64,000 bases of DNA from Paraphysoderma sedebokerense (Eukaryota; Blastocladiomycota; Physodermatomycetes; Physodermatales; Physodermataceae): the NCBI GenBank assembly GCA_025602915.1, contig JAHLJZ010000012.1, positions 248,001 to 312,000 of the forward strand. The letters are read 5' to 3'. Below are positions 1 through 11,141 of this stretch, piece after piece. The notes beneath the pieces were generated by a model that made no database searches, was not told the DNA's origin, and saw only the letters and a list, made by a program, of their open reading frames with translations. Within the stretch, counting starts at the first letter, position 1. Each line of letters opens with the position of its first letter. The position numbers and the translations under genes are program-made.

Positions 1-829
1 AGTTTTTATTCCGACCAGAGCTATACTTAAAGGTAAAAGCGAGCGGAGCGTCGGTTCAGTACTAAAACAGAAACTTCCGAACTGAGGTGCGACTTGATTG
101 GCAGCGCGAAATGATTGTTTTTAACAATCTGTTGTATTACTGTCTCGCACCCGTTTCTAATACAATGCGCAGAACGCACAGCCATTTAACGGGGCTTAAG
201 TTAATACATTGTCATTAATAAGATGGCGATTTTGCAACATTCCTGCATCGTAAGCGAGTCCCATGCAGTGTCACAAGAATCATCTGTTTTGCCATAGTTA
301 ATGAATCTTGTTTAGGTGCTACAAGTCACAAAATTACTATCTGTAAGCTTTTGTGATCGATGAGTTACTTTCTTAGGAAACAGAGGTAATCATTATCTTT
401 TCAGTTAATTTATTTATTTCTTTTACGATTCAGAATATGTTACAGTTATCTCGGGGACGACATCAAGTAATTAATTTGCGACCGACGTTTCGAAATTTCC
501 ATGAATGTGAACTTTGTGAAGACTTAAGAGGGGTCATAAAATTGTCTGAACAGTCTTAACGACAAAAAGCTCTCAGTTCGTTGGACTATGGAAACAAAAT
601 GAATTTTATATTGAATTTAAACAATTTTTTTCTGCATGTCAATTGTCTTGCAATTTTCCGGCTCTCCTGATTACATAATGTCATTGTGGGAGCAAGTGCA
701 TATGAAAGGATGAACACCGAACATTTGGAGCAAAATTGTTCTCTATTATACTCTAGTACATGTTACATGTTACATGATATAATCATATACATCATTTCAG
801 TATTGGTGTTTGGACTGCATTCCTTGCTA
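1..829. other. No confident gene
   Basis: I see no convincing coding exon here on either strand. The stretch is moderately AT-rich, with stops in every frame at short intervals. It could be intergenic DNA, or intron and upstream exon of the possible gene that seems to end at 1199. Confidence 0.4.
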
Positions 830-1199
830 GACGGTGTTGTCGGTGTTCCTCGAGTGTCTGGAAAGCAATGGCGCAACAGTCGGACGCGTCAACGAACATG
901 CCTTAATTCGGTATGCCGGAGCCACTCTTCTTGGCATCCCACCATTCACAGATTCATTTATGACTCAATTGTCACAAAGAGAAATATTTATGTTCTAATT
1001 TTAATATGGTGTATCAAGTTGCCAAGACCGTTCTAAAAGCTGTGCAATAATATTACTGATTTCAGTACACGCCCCAGCGGGCTTTTCCAATTGTATGGCT
1101 ATTATCTGGGCCCGCCGTGCTGAACTCGAAAAGAAAACGGAAGACGACTCTAGCATGTATCCTTCACCCCCTGCGTCCCACAAATTTCATTTTCAGTAA
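830..1199 (+). CDS. Possible 3' exons of an unknown gene
   Basis: Two stretches read like exons on the plus strand. From about 833 to 990 one frame is open and protein-like (it includes RYAGATLLGIPPFTDSF). From about 1060 to 1199, after a good intron end (TACTGAT then TTTCAG), a frame reads HAPAGFSNCMAIIWARRAEL and finishes with a short polar tail at a TAA. The second piece resembles helix 7 and the start of the tail of a seven-helix receptor, which would fit the receptor gene just downstream, but I could not find the other helices. Joining the two pieces directly does not give a clean frame, so they may belong to different exon sets or not be coding. Confidence 0.25.
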
Positions 1200-1249
1200 A
1201 ATTTGGACCCGTTTCATATTATATCACTCGTAGACATAATACCAAAATA

Positions 1250-2714
1250 ATGGAGCCGGTTGTTCCCTTCTGCAACAATTCTGACCCGACATCCTTCGGT
1301 ACATGCGTCGAGTTTTGGCAAAATAATGGGGGAGCATACCAATGGTATTCCATTCATTTAGTAGCTTTGTTCGTAATTATTATGAGTATGTGCGGTATGT
1401 ATTTTTCTCGTGTAGCAAAGTTGTGCTGGTTGCGTCGTGGCATTCATTCATTCCCTGCAATACTGTAGGTTCGGCGTATATCGTTTACCTGACCTTAAAG
1501 AAATGGCAATATGCTTCCCTGACTACTTGGCAGAAGCTACCGATGTTTATATCATTTACGGATCTTTTGTGAGTAAAATATTTCATCCAACTTGGCTTAC
1601 CAGGTCGTTCACAGTACAGCTACAATTGTCTGACAATACATATATTTATTTCGATGATGAATGTTCGGAAACAGATTCGGCTTCTTTCATGGGCTCGACC
1701 ATTTAATTTCTTTAGGTCGCCAAAGGGTTATGGAGGGAGGAGTCTGTCAATTTTTCGGTTTTGGCACCATTTATGCAATGAATTTGCCTGCGTTTTGTAT
1801 GTATTGGGTATCATAATGTCTTGAATTAACAAACTAATTCTGTGTATCCAAAAAGGGGTTACCGCCGTCGCGTTTAATGTATGGGCTACTATTATTCTCA
1901 AGCGACAGTATATTGGAACAGTCCGACAGGACATCATCCTTCACGGACTTTGCTGGGGCTTCCCGTTCATTTATGGACTTTTTGGCTTCATAGCAGGCGA
2001 TTATGGACAAGAACCAATGTGGTGTGGTTGGTATTCTGTACTTTTTGAGCTCCATGGAATTTCGGATGCTAAATGAAACCCCTAGGCGCTCATCGACGAA
2101 CCTGGGTTTGGAACAGTGTTTTCGTAATCATCGCAATGGTCCTCAATGCCTACTTCTATACTCACTTGACAGTATATCTGTTCAAAATCGCCAAATCACG
2201 AGCTGATGTAAAAAGAGAGATTGGAGTAGTTACACTTGCCGCCCCGAAATCCAAGAATGCAGCAACGCTTAGCACAGCAACATTAAACAAAGTGAGATCC
2301 AATAACGACTGGGGGGTCGTAGGAAGTGTTGAAATAAATGCAGAGGCGCCAAGGACAGGCACAGCACCTAGAAGCACTGATGATAAATTTATGGTCGGTA
2401 CACATATTTAAGATGATTCAAATTCATGGTCTGAATACTGACAATCTACTTCTACATAGAAAATCGCAAAGCAAATGCCTATTTTCGTTTTAATTTACCT
2501 ACTTCAGTGGACACCCTACACTATTTATATGATTTGGCTTGTCTTTGAACCGACCCCTTACCTGTTGAATCTGGTATGTGCTACAACTGTTCCGAATACT
2601 TGGCGCGATTCCGCCTAACTGAATTGTCATTTATATTAGATCGTCGTTACTCTTACGAATGCGGGTGGCATTGCGAATGCCATTGCGTATAGGCAGTACT
2701 TGAGCAAAGAATAA
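1250..2714 (+). CDS. Seven-helix G-protein-coupled receptor (cAMP-receptor-like)
   Basis: A multi-exon plasma-membrane receptor, likely sensing an external cue and acting through a heterotrimeric G protein. The start has a short extracellular N-terminus with two cysteines. Exon 1 (to 1394) joins exon 2 (from 1469) in helix 1, giving FVIIMSMCGSAYIVYLTLKK; helix 2 ends in FISFTDLL. Further exons give helix 3 (GGVCQFFGFGTIYAMN, then WVTAVAFNVWATIILKRQ), helix 4 (LHGLCWGFPFIYGLFGFIAG), a WCG loop cysteine, helix 5 (VFVIIAMVLNAYFYTHLTVY), a long polar third inner loop, helix 6 (FVLIYLLQWTPYTIYMIW) and helix 7 (NAGGIANAIAYRQ). The NVWAT motif after helix 3 is typical of cAMP-receptor-like and Git3-like families. 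The tail after helix 7 is very short. Ligand unknown. The receptor call is firm; the exon 3 acceptor is less so. Confidence 0.75.
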
Positions 2715-3719
2715 CCCACTCTACTCGGATCTCACATGCTTGCACTCTGAATAGACTATAGTGTAAATATCGGTATAACGAAATGATGTAGAATTTATTC
2801 ACCGTATTCTTAACATACATTATAAGTAGCGTGCGTTTTGTATCATATTGCCAAACTTTGCTGCGATCACTATTTACTTGTATCTTTAAATGAAGTTTCT
2901 CATACATGCGTTTTTGTTACTTTTATCAATTATCTGACGGGGGCATGGACAATGGCTTTCATAATAAAGTACAGTTAATCGAGGCACAAATTATCGACAA
3001 AAGTGATTTCGTTTGAGGCAACTTGCAAATTATTCCAGAGTTGTCCATATTCCTATGTTTAGAGTCCAACTAGATATTCCCGATGATCAATATCAATCAT
3101 GTGAAGGAAGCCACCAAATCTGGACACAATGCTGTAAATAAAGACAGAATTTCATGGCTCATCGCTTCGAATATGAATCACCTTGCTGAATGAAATGTAT
3201 TTACTTTTGAGTCATATGATAGCATCATGACTGACGCCGCAATCGCTCATGTGCCCAGTGTGAACAGAGCTGACATGTCACCAGCCACGACAGGGATGCT
3301 TAATTCTCTGGTGGACCGACATGGTGGGTGGGTACTGAAGGGGACGAGGTTTGTACAATGCCAAGAGGGATGGGGGATGGGAGGTGCGGTATGGCAAATT
3401 AATGTGGTACTAGACTGTTGGGTGGATAATAGTGTGAGATCTGAGCATTAATTCCAGTATCACTCCAGAGTCCAAAATAGCAACGCAGAGGGTGCTCGTT
3501 TTAATTTTGCTCGTGTAACGTGAACTCTCCACATCCTGCTCTCGTGACTGCCCCGCCCGCATTCCCTCCCTCCCCGCAATTCCACTCCATTCCATCCCAT
3601 CTCCACCACATCCTATCCTCACGACGGTCTCCCGCACCAAGTAAGGCAAACACATACTCAACACTCGCACAGTTTGCAACTTTTGATTCCGTAAACTCTA
3701 TCTTCGTATACGCCCTGAA
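2715..3719. other. Intergenic stretch
   Basis: Lies between the receptor gene and the exon-repeat protein. I see only short frames with no family signal. The last 200 bases (about 3530-3720) are rich in C/T tracts and are probably the promoter and 5' leader of the next gene. Confidence 0.5.
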
Positions 3720-6111
3720 ATGCTCGGCCCAGAAGTTGAATCCGCTCAGCCCGCTGCACCCAAACAGGTTGAAGAATCGGACGCCTTGAAAAGTGTAGCA
3801 AAGAAAGGCATTGCCTTGGTTGGCATGGTGGCCGAAAAAAAGAGCTCTGAAGATCTGGCGCAGCCGGGTAAGTAATGTGTTTGATGTTCAGTCCCCGTGA
3901 ACCCTCAAATTTGAGTTTTAACTTCGGTTATGTTTATTTTTTTTCCGCCGGATCCTCACTCAGCTTCTCCCGCTGCAGAAGAAACCGCTGACAAACCCCA
4001 GTCCGATGAAGCTCAAGAACCCAGTGACACTATTGCGACTGGCGCTGCAGAGACCCTGGAGAAATCTACGGAGAAGGCACCCGAGGAAACTCCAGTTGCG
4101 ACTGAAGTAGCATCTGAATCAACGAACGAACCCCAACAGGCGAATGGAAAGAAGACCGAAAAGAAATCAAGGCCATTTGCTAAAATGTTCAAACGGTCTA
4201 AATCGAAAGAAAAGGCTGTCCCTGTTGATGCGAAAGCTGAATCCGCGGCTGAAGACAAGGAGGTTGTTCAAGAGGCGCCAGCGGAAGCAGAATCTCCCTC
4301 AGCAACCGAAACAACGGCGAAGGATTCTGACAAACCTATAGAGACGACTTCCGAAGGTACTTTTCCACTGTTCCCGCTTTTTTAGACTTTTCTAGACTTA
4401 TTATTGACTCTTGTTTCTCTCAGCTTTGTCGAAATCGCCTAAACAGTCGTTTTTCTCCACTCTCCTTCGTGGTAGAAGTGCCGACAAAGCCAAAGAAAAA
4501 GATCATCCAAAAGCCGTTGCCGATAATGAGGATGCTCAAGTTGAAGCAGCTGCAAAAACGGAGACAGAGGAAATTCCGGTTGTAGAATCACCGAAAGAAG
4601 AATCAAAAGAGCTGGACGAAAGTGCCAACATTGAGGAATCAGCTGAAAAAGTAACCGAAGGTACGAATTGTCCCAGTTTGAAGTGTAATTAAATGTATAT
4701 ATCTAACACATGACATCTGTTTAATGCAGCCGGTGAATCTAGTTCGAACCAAACTGACCTTTCCAAAACCCACAAAAAGCCTGAGGGTTTGGTGAAACGG
4801 TAAATTTAATTTACTTGTGTTTACGGAGACAGGCTATTCCTAACAGTTTCTATAGATTTTCATTGTTCCGTAAGAAGAGTTCGCCTGTTGAAGAAAAACC
4901 AGAAACGCCAGCTCTAGTTCCAATTGAAGAAAAAGCCGTAGTTGAGGGTGCTGAAACTACTGACCAAGCCGAAGCCACCGCAGAAGCACCGTTAGAAAAC
5001 GCACCAGAGACGCAAACCACAGAGGTTGTAGCTCCGGCTGACGAGACAGCTCAAATTACGGAGGAATCTGCGAAACCGATCGAGGCTTCTGAAGCCACTG
5101 AAAAGAAGGATTCAAAAGCAGATGTTCCCAAATCTAAGTCATTCGGCGAGAGGTAAACGAATATTTTTCTACGGAGGCGTATTCTTGGAGCTGTTATTTA
5201 AAATCATTCTTTTCATCTGCGCGTTTAAGGCTCTCCGAATTCCTTCGTCCCCGGCCCAGATCGCCTACATCCGACACTCAAGCCACGGTGGAAGAACCGA
5301 TTGTTGTCGTAACATCTGAAGATGCTCCTCCAGTTCCAGAATTACCGGAAGTAGTTGAAAACGTTGACGCACCGAAACCTGAAGACGTTGAGGTCCAAGC
5401 CAAGTCCGCCGACGAACAGACAAAAATGGAAAGTAGTGGAAAGCTCAAGAAACGGTTTGTTTTGTCTATATATGATCTAAGTGACTCGAGGTCTGTACTT
5501 ATGTTTTTGCTACGGCCCAGGTTCACTCTCTTCCGCAAAACATCAAAACCCTTGGAAGAAGCTCAAACTGTTGCGACAGCAGAACAAAGTGCTGAAGATG
5601 AACCAGTTAAGGAAGAGGATGTCGCTGCTGTAGAGGAGAAAGCAAAAACTAAACCTGAAGCCGAGATTAAGGTTGATGAACCAGTAGATATGGAGCAATT
5701 AAAGGAAATGAAGAAGAATAGAAAGTCTATGTAGGTGACCCTGTTTTTATTTGGAGATTGTCGTGCCCGCATTGACAATTGAATTTTAGGTTCGATTTCT
5801 TCAAATTTAAGAAGGCGTCATCCCCTGCAACAGAGTCAGCTCCCGCAGTCGAGAAATCTGATGAGAATGCGGTTGCAGCAGAAGAGGGGAAACCAGCAGA
5901 ATCGGAGGCTGCGAAAGAAGCATCGGAAGATGCGATCACCCCCTCTGCCGAGGGTAAAATCAAGGAAGAGTCAAAGGAAGATTTGAAAACTTTAGCGGAA
6001 CCCGAATCTGAATTGGGAGTGAAAATTGTCGGTGACAAGATCCAACTGTTGGGAACCAAAGAAGATGTCAGCGTTCTTGCTGGTGCAGAAAGTAGCGCAG
6101 TTGAGGCTTAA
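3720..6111 (+). CDS. Acidic disordered protein built from symmetric repeat exons
   Basis: Eight exons give about 633 residues: 3720-3867, 3964-4356, 4424-4660, 4730-4799, 4856-5152, 5230-5454, 5521-5730 and 5790-6111. Most of it is Glu/Ala/Lys/Pro-rich and looks disordered. Short basic-hydrophobic patches recur: FAKMFKRSKSK, FFSTLLRGRS, RFSLFRKKSSP, RLSEFLRPRPRS, RFTLFRKTSKP and MFDFFKFKKASSP. The last four begin exons and are preceded by a phase-2 intron that splits the Arg or Met codon. Exons 2, 3, 5, 6 and 7 are each a multiple of three long, so they could be duplicated or skipped without a frame change. The patches suit binding to acidic membranes or a partner, with phosphorylatable Ser following; this is inference. 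I do not recognise a named family. Confidence 0.75.
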
Positions 6112-6634
6112 AGTTACTGTAGTATGACAGTGTACTGAAACTGTTTGATGTGCGACTTGATTCTTTGTTGCCTTTTGTCTTAATCCCTGTTTTCGGCGAC
6201 TATTTCGTTATTGGTTGATGTTCGGCTTGCATGTCATATTAGGGTACTTTAAGGTATCTGCATTGATAAATGTTGCAGTTTTTTTCCGTGTATATACGTA
6301 TCTTTTAGATTTATATTATAGGGTTTTGTGATTTGAGATTTATATTTTCGTTGTTCATTGCGCTTATTTTTGGATGTGATGTTTGTATGGAGTTTAATTG
6401 AAATCCGTTGCTGCTTTCAATGATAATCGCCAATTCATTGTAGAATCTATGTCCTGCGAGGTCTAACTATGAATATTATGTCTCAATGGCAATGGAAGAA
6501 TTTAAATCAGAGTACTTCATATTCACAACACCGCAATGGCGGCTCCGGTATCGCAGTATTTCATAGTAAGTGTAGTCCTACCACAATTACATATTCTGGA
6601 GTTCATACCCATCGTTAAGACGGTTCTTATTCAT
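6112..6634. other. Intergenic, shared 3' flank
   Basis: Separates two genes that converge. It is T-rich and G/T-rich just after 6111, as expected for a 3' untranslated region, and contains no frame I can support. Confidence 0.5.
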
Positions 6635-7952
6635 CTATAAGCCCGTCCGATTTATTTTCCTCGCTAAATGCTTACAAGAACCAGTAAACCGACCACCATT
6701 CTCTCCCGGAACAAATTTGAGCCATCTATCATCACTTTCATCAATTGCAAGTAAATAAGCCCACATACAACTTCTCTTCCTTCTATCCTTTCCATATTCG
6801 GAATCTACCACTATATCATAGGCGGTACCATCTACTTGAACCTTTGTACAGATATTAACTTCGCACAAGTTATTTAGCGCCGCACAAATGGATGTCAGTA
6901 TCGCTTCAGGGGTTGGGACGACATTTGTGTAATAAACTGGAAGTAGAGCGTTTGACGCAAACAATTGTTTTCGCGGTAATGTTATTTGTTCATTTTTAAA
7001 TAGTAGTTGACGGACTTGTGAGGATGTAAGGGGAGTGGAGATTGCGTGACTTTGAAGGAGATATTGTAAGGTTGCCGCCCTCGGGTAGCAAGGTTTACTA
7101 TAATTTGATGAGTTGGTTAACTTGACGGTTAACTTTGGAGTTTTGGCTGGTGATAAGTTAATCGACGGAACTGGGGAGGAAGTCGTTGGCGGTGAAGAAG
7201 GAAGATCAGGTTCGGGTGTTATCATTTGGGCGCGCTTCTACCGAGTAATGTAGCTTTAATATTACCAGTTGCCATACATACAAGAAGACATTACACGACA
7301 ATATCGTAATTACCTTATTCGCGATTCCGATCGTCGCTATGAGTTTTCTTTTTCGTCGATTCCTATTGCAGTCAGCCTCCACAATTTTCATAACATCATC
7401 TGGGGCTTTGTATATCCTGTAAAGGGATTTCGGTGGCGTAACATATTCGGGCAAGTAGACATAATACGCCTCCTCCGTTAACACGGTTCCACCTGAATTC
7501 AAAACCACCGCTTTGAGGGATCCATGCGATTGTGCGATTTGTGACGGAGAAACGACGGGCGGAACTGAAGGAGGCTCTATTGTAGATTCCAACAGATATG
7601 AGACGGAGTTATCAGGAATTATCAGGTACGGTATCGTTCTTGGCGGGCAAGATTGCTCATTCAATGAAGAGTGAAGACGATAAGCATTTGGAGGAGGTTT
7701 TTGGTTTGAAGGCAGCAAGATATAATGAGGAGATGCGACGGAATCAGAAGGGAGAATAATGTACGGAATACGATCCGGGGTCGGAAATCCTGGTGCGGAA
7801 ATATTATCGTCCGGCGCGGCCTTGGCTTCGTCGTTATAGTTTGTCGAATGAAAGAAAGAGTGCGAAATGCCGGGTGATGGTTTTGGAGATTGGTCGGGGG
7901 AAATAAGAGAACCGGCAGCATTATCACCTTTATCCTTATTCCGTTTCTTCAT
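6635..7952 (-). CDS. Hypothetical two-exon protein with RRKR motifs
   Basis: Exon 1 is 7952-7314 and exon 2 is 7237-6635, joined in phase 0 across a 76-bp GT-AG intron, for about 413 residues. The N-terminal half is rich in Pro, Ser and Asn and looks flexible, with two similar stretches (RIPYIILPSDS and TIPYLIIPDNS). Two copies of a basic motif follow acidic residues: VEADCNRNRRKRK before the intron and VVDSEYGKDRRKR near the end, suggesting an internal duplication and possible nuclear targeting. I recognise no domain. It diverges from the amylase gene, with about 410 bp between them. Confidence 0.65.
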
Positions 7953-8361
7953 ATCGAGTACTTTTCAGACAGCATCCTGATATGTATGCATTTGGACGAA
8001 AAAAAAAAAAGGAAAGCAAGACGATAAATTGAAATGGCACGTGACAACATCGACACCTCTTCCACTGTGCCTGCCCAAACTACGACCGCCGGCAAAATCC
8101 CCTAATTTGCATATCTATCGACATTGAATTGGGTCGATTGATACATTGGTATTCAAGGCATAAATACATTAAACTTGAAGAACCACAAGAGCTGCAACAA
8201 GGCATTACGAAAGCCATCAAGTCGTCATTCGGCACATAAACGGGATCACCACGCGCTGGAGTGTTTGAAGTCCATACTATGGATCCATGCAGTCATGAAG
8301 AGTCGACATAGGAAAGATAAAAGACCTATGTCGTCGCTACCCCTCGATTCTCTAAGAATAC
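7953..8361. other. Divergent promoter region
   Basis: Lies between the hypothetical minus-strand gene and the amylase gene. It holds an A12 run near 8000, a CACGTGAC box (8038-8045) and a TATA-like CATAAATACA near 8158, about 200 bp before the amylase start. Confidence 0.45.
8038..8045. promoter_or_regulatory. CACGTG E-box / CDEI-like site
   Basis: CACGTGAC is the reverse complement of GTCACGTG, a perfect match to the RTCACRTG consensus bound by Cbf1/USF-type bHLH factors. It lies between two divergent starts and could serve either gene. A single short match can occur by chance. Confidence 0.35.
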
Positions 8362-10803
8362 ATGAAAAAGCTAATTATTACCGTGGGGGCATTGCTCCTG
8401 TCGACTTTGGGCTCTGGTAATTCATTTCCTCCAATCGGTTGTAGTGAGTTATCCAAGTATTATTTTGATTAACTATGGTTGCTTAGCCACTCCCGCCAAC
8501 GTAACGACTGCAGACGTATCTGGGAACACCTGGCAATTTAGGACTCTTGCTTGTCAAATCCCGCCACAAAAAAGGAAGGATTGTCACCGCAAATCTAGCA
8601 ACGGAATCCAATGTACAAGTTACGGTTGTTGCTGGGATCAAGGCCATAAGAAATGTTATGAGGCAAAATTGATGCCTGCACCGCCTGGTTGTCAAAATAG
8701 TAATACGAATAAAACCAATTGGTGTAAAAGGTCACAAACATCGTATCCTCCTGCAGTTGATAGGAGAGTTTGGCAAACCCCTCCTCAGGGCGAGCCAGGT
8801 ATAAGCAATTTTTGAATCCAGTCGGTGGCGTTCATCATTAACTCAATTTATGCAGATTACCGAGACTCTTTCAAAACGTACCGCAATTTTCAAGCGTATG
8901 CTAGCATCAAGTATTCTAATCCCTCTCCGTATGTTCGTACAGCGACGGTGGAAGTCATAACATTCAAGCGGGTTTCGAATTTACAGTTGTTGTACAAATT
9001 TGAGCCATATCAGAGCTCATGGACAAGTTACGACAAGATCACAATCACGCAAGATCAAAAACTGCCGTTGAAAATTAAGGTGTTCAGTCCACAAACCGAG
9101 CAAACTCTTGAGCTGGATGAAATTTACTTCACCTGGATGGTAAGAGAATGCTTTCTCTCTAAGAGTAGCTCATGGATCAAGTTTACTGAACGACTATGTT
9201 ATTCAGAATCCAGCTGTTAATGCTCCACATACTAAAGACGGCCGCAAAGGTGCCATAGTTGAATTATTCGGTTGGCCATTCAATGATATTGCACAAGAAT
9301 GCACCATGCTCGGTAAAGCTGGTTACCTCGGTGTCAGAATCTGGCCACCAAACGAACACATTCAAAGCGATCATTATCTTTTCGAAGATAGCTATAACCC
9401 ATGGTGGGTAGTTTATCAGCCAGTTTCGTACCGTACAGTTTCAAGGATGGGAACTCGACAGGAGTTATATAACATGATCAAAACCTGCCGAGAAAAAGGT
9501 GTCAGAATTTATGCCGACGCTGTGTTGAATCATATGAGCGGTGGTGGTAATGACGTACAAAATCATAGAAATGATGAATGCGCTGTCTGGGGACCAAAAA
9601 ATGCATCTGCTGGGTCACCGTACTTCACACATTCATGGGTAAATGGCATTACGCATTTTTGACACAAGTCAGAGTTTGTACCCTAACAGCGAAAACTTCA
9701 TTCTTTAGACGTTCGGAGCTAATCGATTTACTCATCAACAACCTGCACTTGAGTTCCCAGCTGTACCGTTCCACGCTTCTCATTTCCACTGTGAAAGAGC
9801 TATGCCACTTCCAACAACAAATGGAATTGAACTTTCTGCTGGTTGGCTTCTGGGTCTCACAGACTTAAACACGGAACATCCTTATGTTCAACAACGGCTC
9901 GCAGATTACTTGACTGATCTGTTATCAATGGGTATTTCAGGTTTTCGTCTTGATGCCGCCAAACATATAAAACCAGCTTCAATCGCCAAAATCATCTCGC
10001 TGGTGCGCAAAAATATGGGCGGCACTTTACCCAAAGATTTTCTCGCGTATTTAGAAGTCACTCTTTACCCTGAAGATTGGGATTTTGTGGCTTGCAAATA
10101 TTCCGAATATTCGTTCTACCAATTCCTTGATGATCAATTAAAACACTATGGTCTTTCGCCAGAAGAACGTGATTCGATCAAATTATGGAGTGCCGATTAT
10201 CCAGCATTTTTCCCAGTGTGCGGCAAATGGATTCTTCCCCAAGAACGATTCGTTATCCAAAACGATGATCACGGTATGGATTAAATTACATGCCTTCTTC
10301 ATTCTTCCAGTTGTTCGCTTTGTTTGCGTACTTAACTTAAACTTTCAATCTCGTCTAATTTAGATATTCAATTCGGCGACTCCCGCAATATTTCGAATCC
10401 TACTCGTGGCTCTATTCTCGTAAAAGAACGAAACGTTACACTCCATCGACACTTCACTACCCAACTGTTTACTCGGCAAGATCACAATGCCGCCATCCGG
10501 GCTATTTTATCATCGTACACCCTCCCAGAAAACAAGGCTTTAGGATTCCCAGATGGAAAATCTGATTGCGCAAAATATACTGGTCCATACAAGCAGTACT
10601 GTCGTGGTATTAAATATGAAAAAGCGCATAAAGATGTTTGTGGTTACAGTGTAGGGCCCAATGACACTGAAGAAGGATGGAAAGAAGGAAAATACACTAG
10701 GGTGCATCGAGACAAGAAGGTTATTTTGGCGATGAGGAAATGGATGGGAATGAAAACGGATGTAAGAAATGAAGAGATAGGATTGCCCAGTAACTGTAAG
10801 TAG
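8362..10803 (+). CDS. Secreted alpha-amylase (GH13) with N-terminal trefoil domain
   Basis: Six exons (8362-8416, 8487-8798, 8856-9139, 9207-9638, 9709-10273, 10364-10803) give about 695 residues. It should cleave alpha-1,4-glucans outside the cell. A signal peptide (MKKLIITVGALLLSTLGS) is followed by a P-type trefoil at about residues 41-76, with cysteines in the order C-C-C-CC-C around GCCWD. Then come a small beta-rich linker domain and the GH13 barrel. Barrel motifs: DAVLNH (region I), GFRLDAAKH with the likely nucleophile Asp near residue 443 (region II), YLEVTL with the likely acid Glu near 477 (region III) and QNDDHD (region IV), where canonical enzymes have a D/x-NHD pattern. The start was chosen because it gives a clean signal peptide that splices in frame. 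Trefoil domains are typical of animal secreted proteins, so the fusion is unusual in a fungal setting. Confidence 0.88.
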
Positions 10804-11141
10804 TTTAGAGCGGCTTGTTAAACCCGCGTATGCTTAGTTCCATTGAATGCCTTGGGGGTTGGATGAAAGTAGATATAACCGTAGATTGACTGTTTTAGAA
10901 GTAATGCCCCCAATAGAATAAATCAATGAATTTCTTTTGTCAATAATTCATTTGGTATCGTTATGTATCCAGTAATCTGTATCATCAGACACAGTCATTT
11001 GAAAGCCGTTCTACCAAAGTTAAAGCCAGAGTGGCGAAATGCAGCCTCGTCCCTGCACCCCGACGCAAAAACTCCATAGTTGAATTCCGATATTTCCAAA
11101 TAAAACTATACCTTAATATTAATCTACTCCATCTCTACATC
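10804..11141. other. Intergenic stretch
   Basis: Short spacer between two tandem plus-strand genes: amylase 3' flank, then the PXA gene's promoter. An in-frame ATG at 11031 could extend the next protein by 37 residues, but that segment looks unlike coding sequence. Confidence 0.45.

Noticed and set aside
1001-1183. Minus-strand open frame at the start of the window
   Set aside because: It is the antisense of a better plus-strand candidate exon and has no domain or start context.
2653-2907. Minus-strand frame overlapping the receptor's end
   Set aside because: It overlaps the last receptor exon and its 3' flank and has no family signal.
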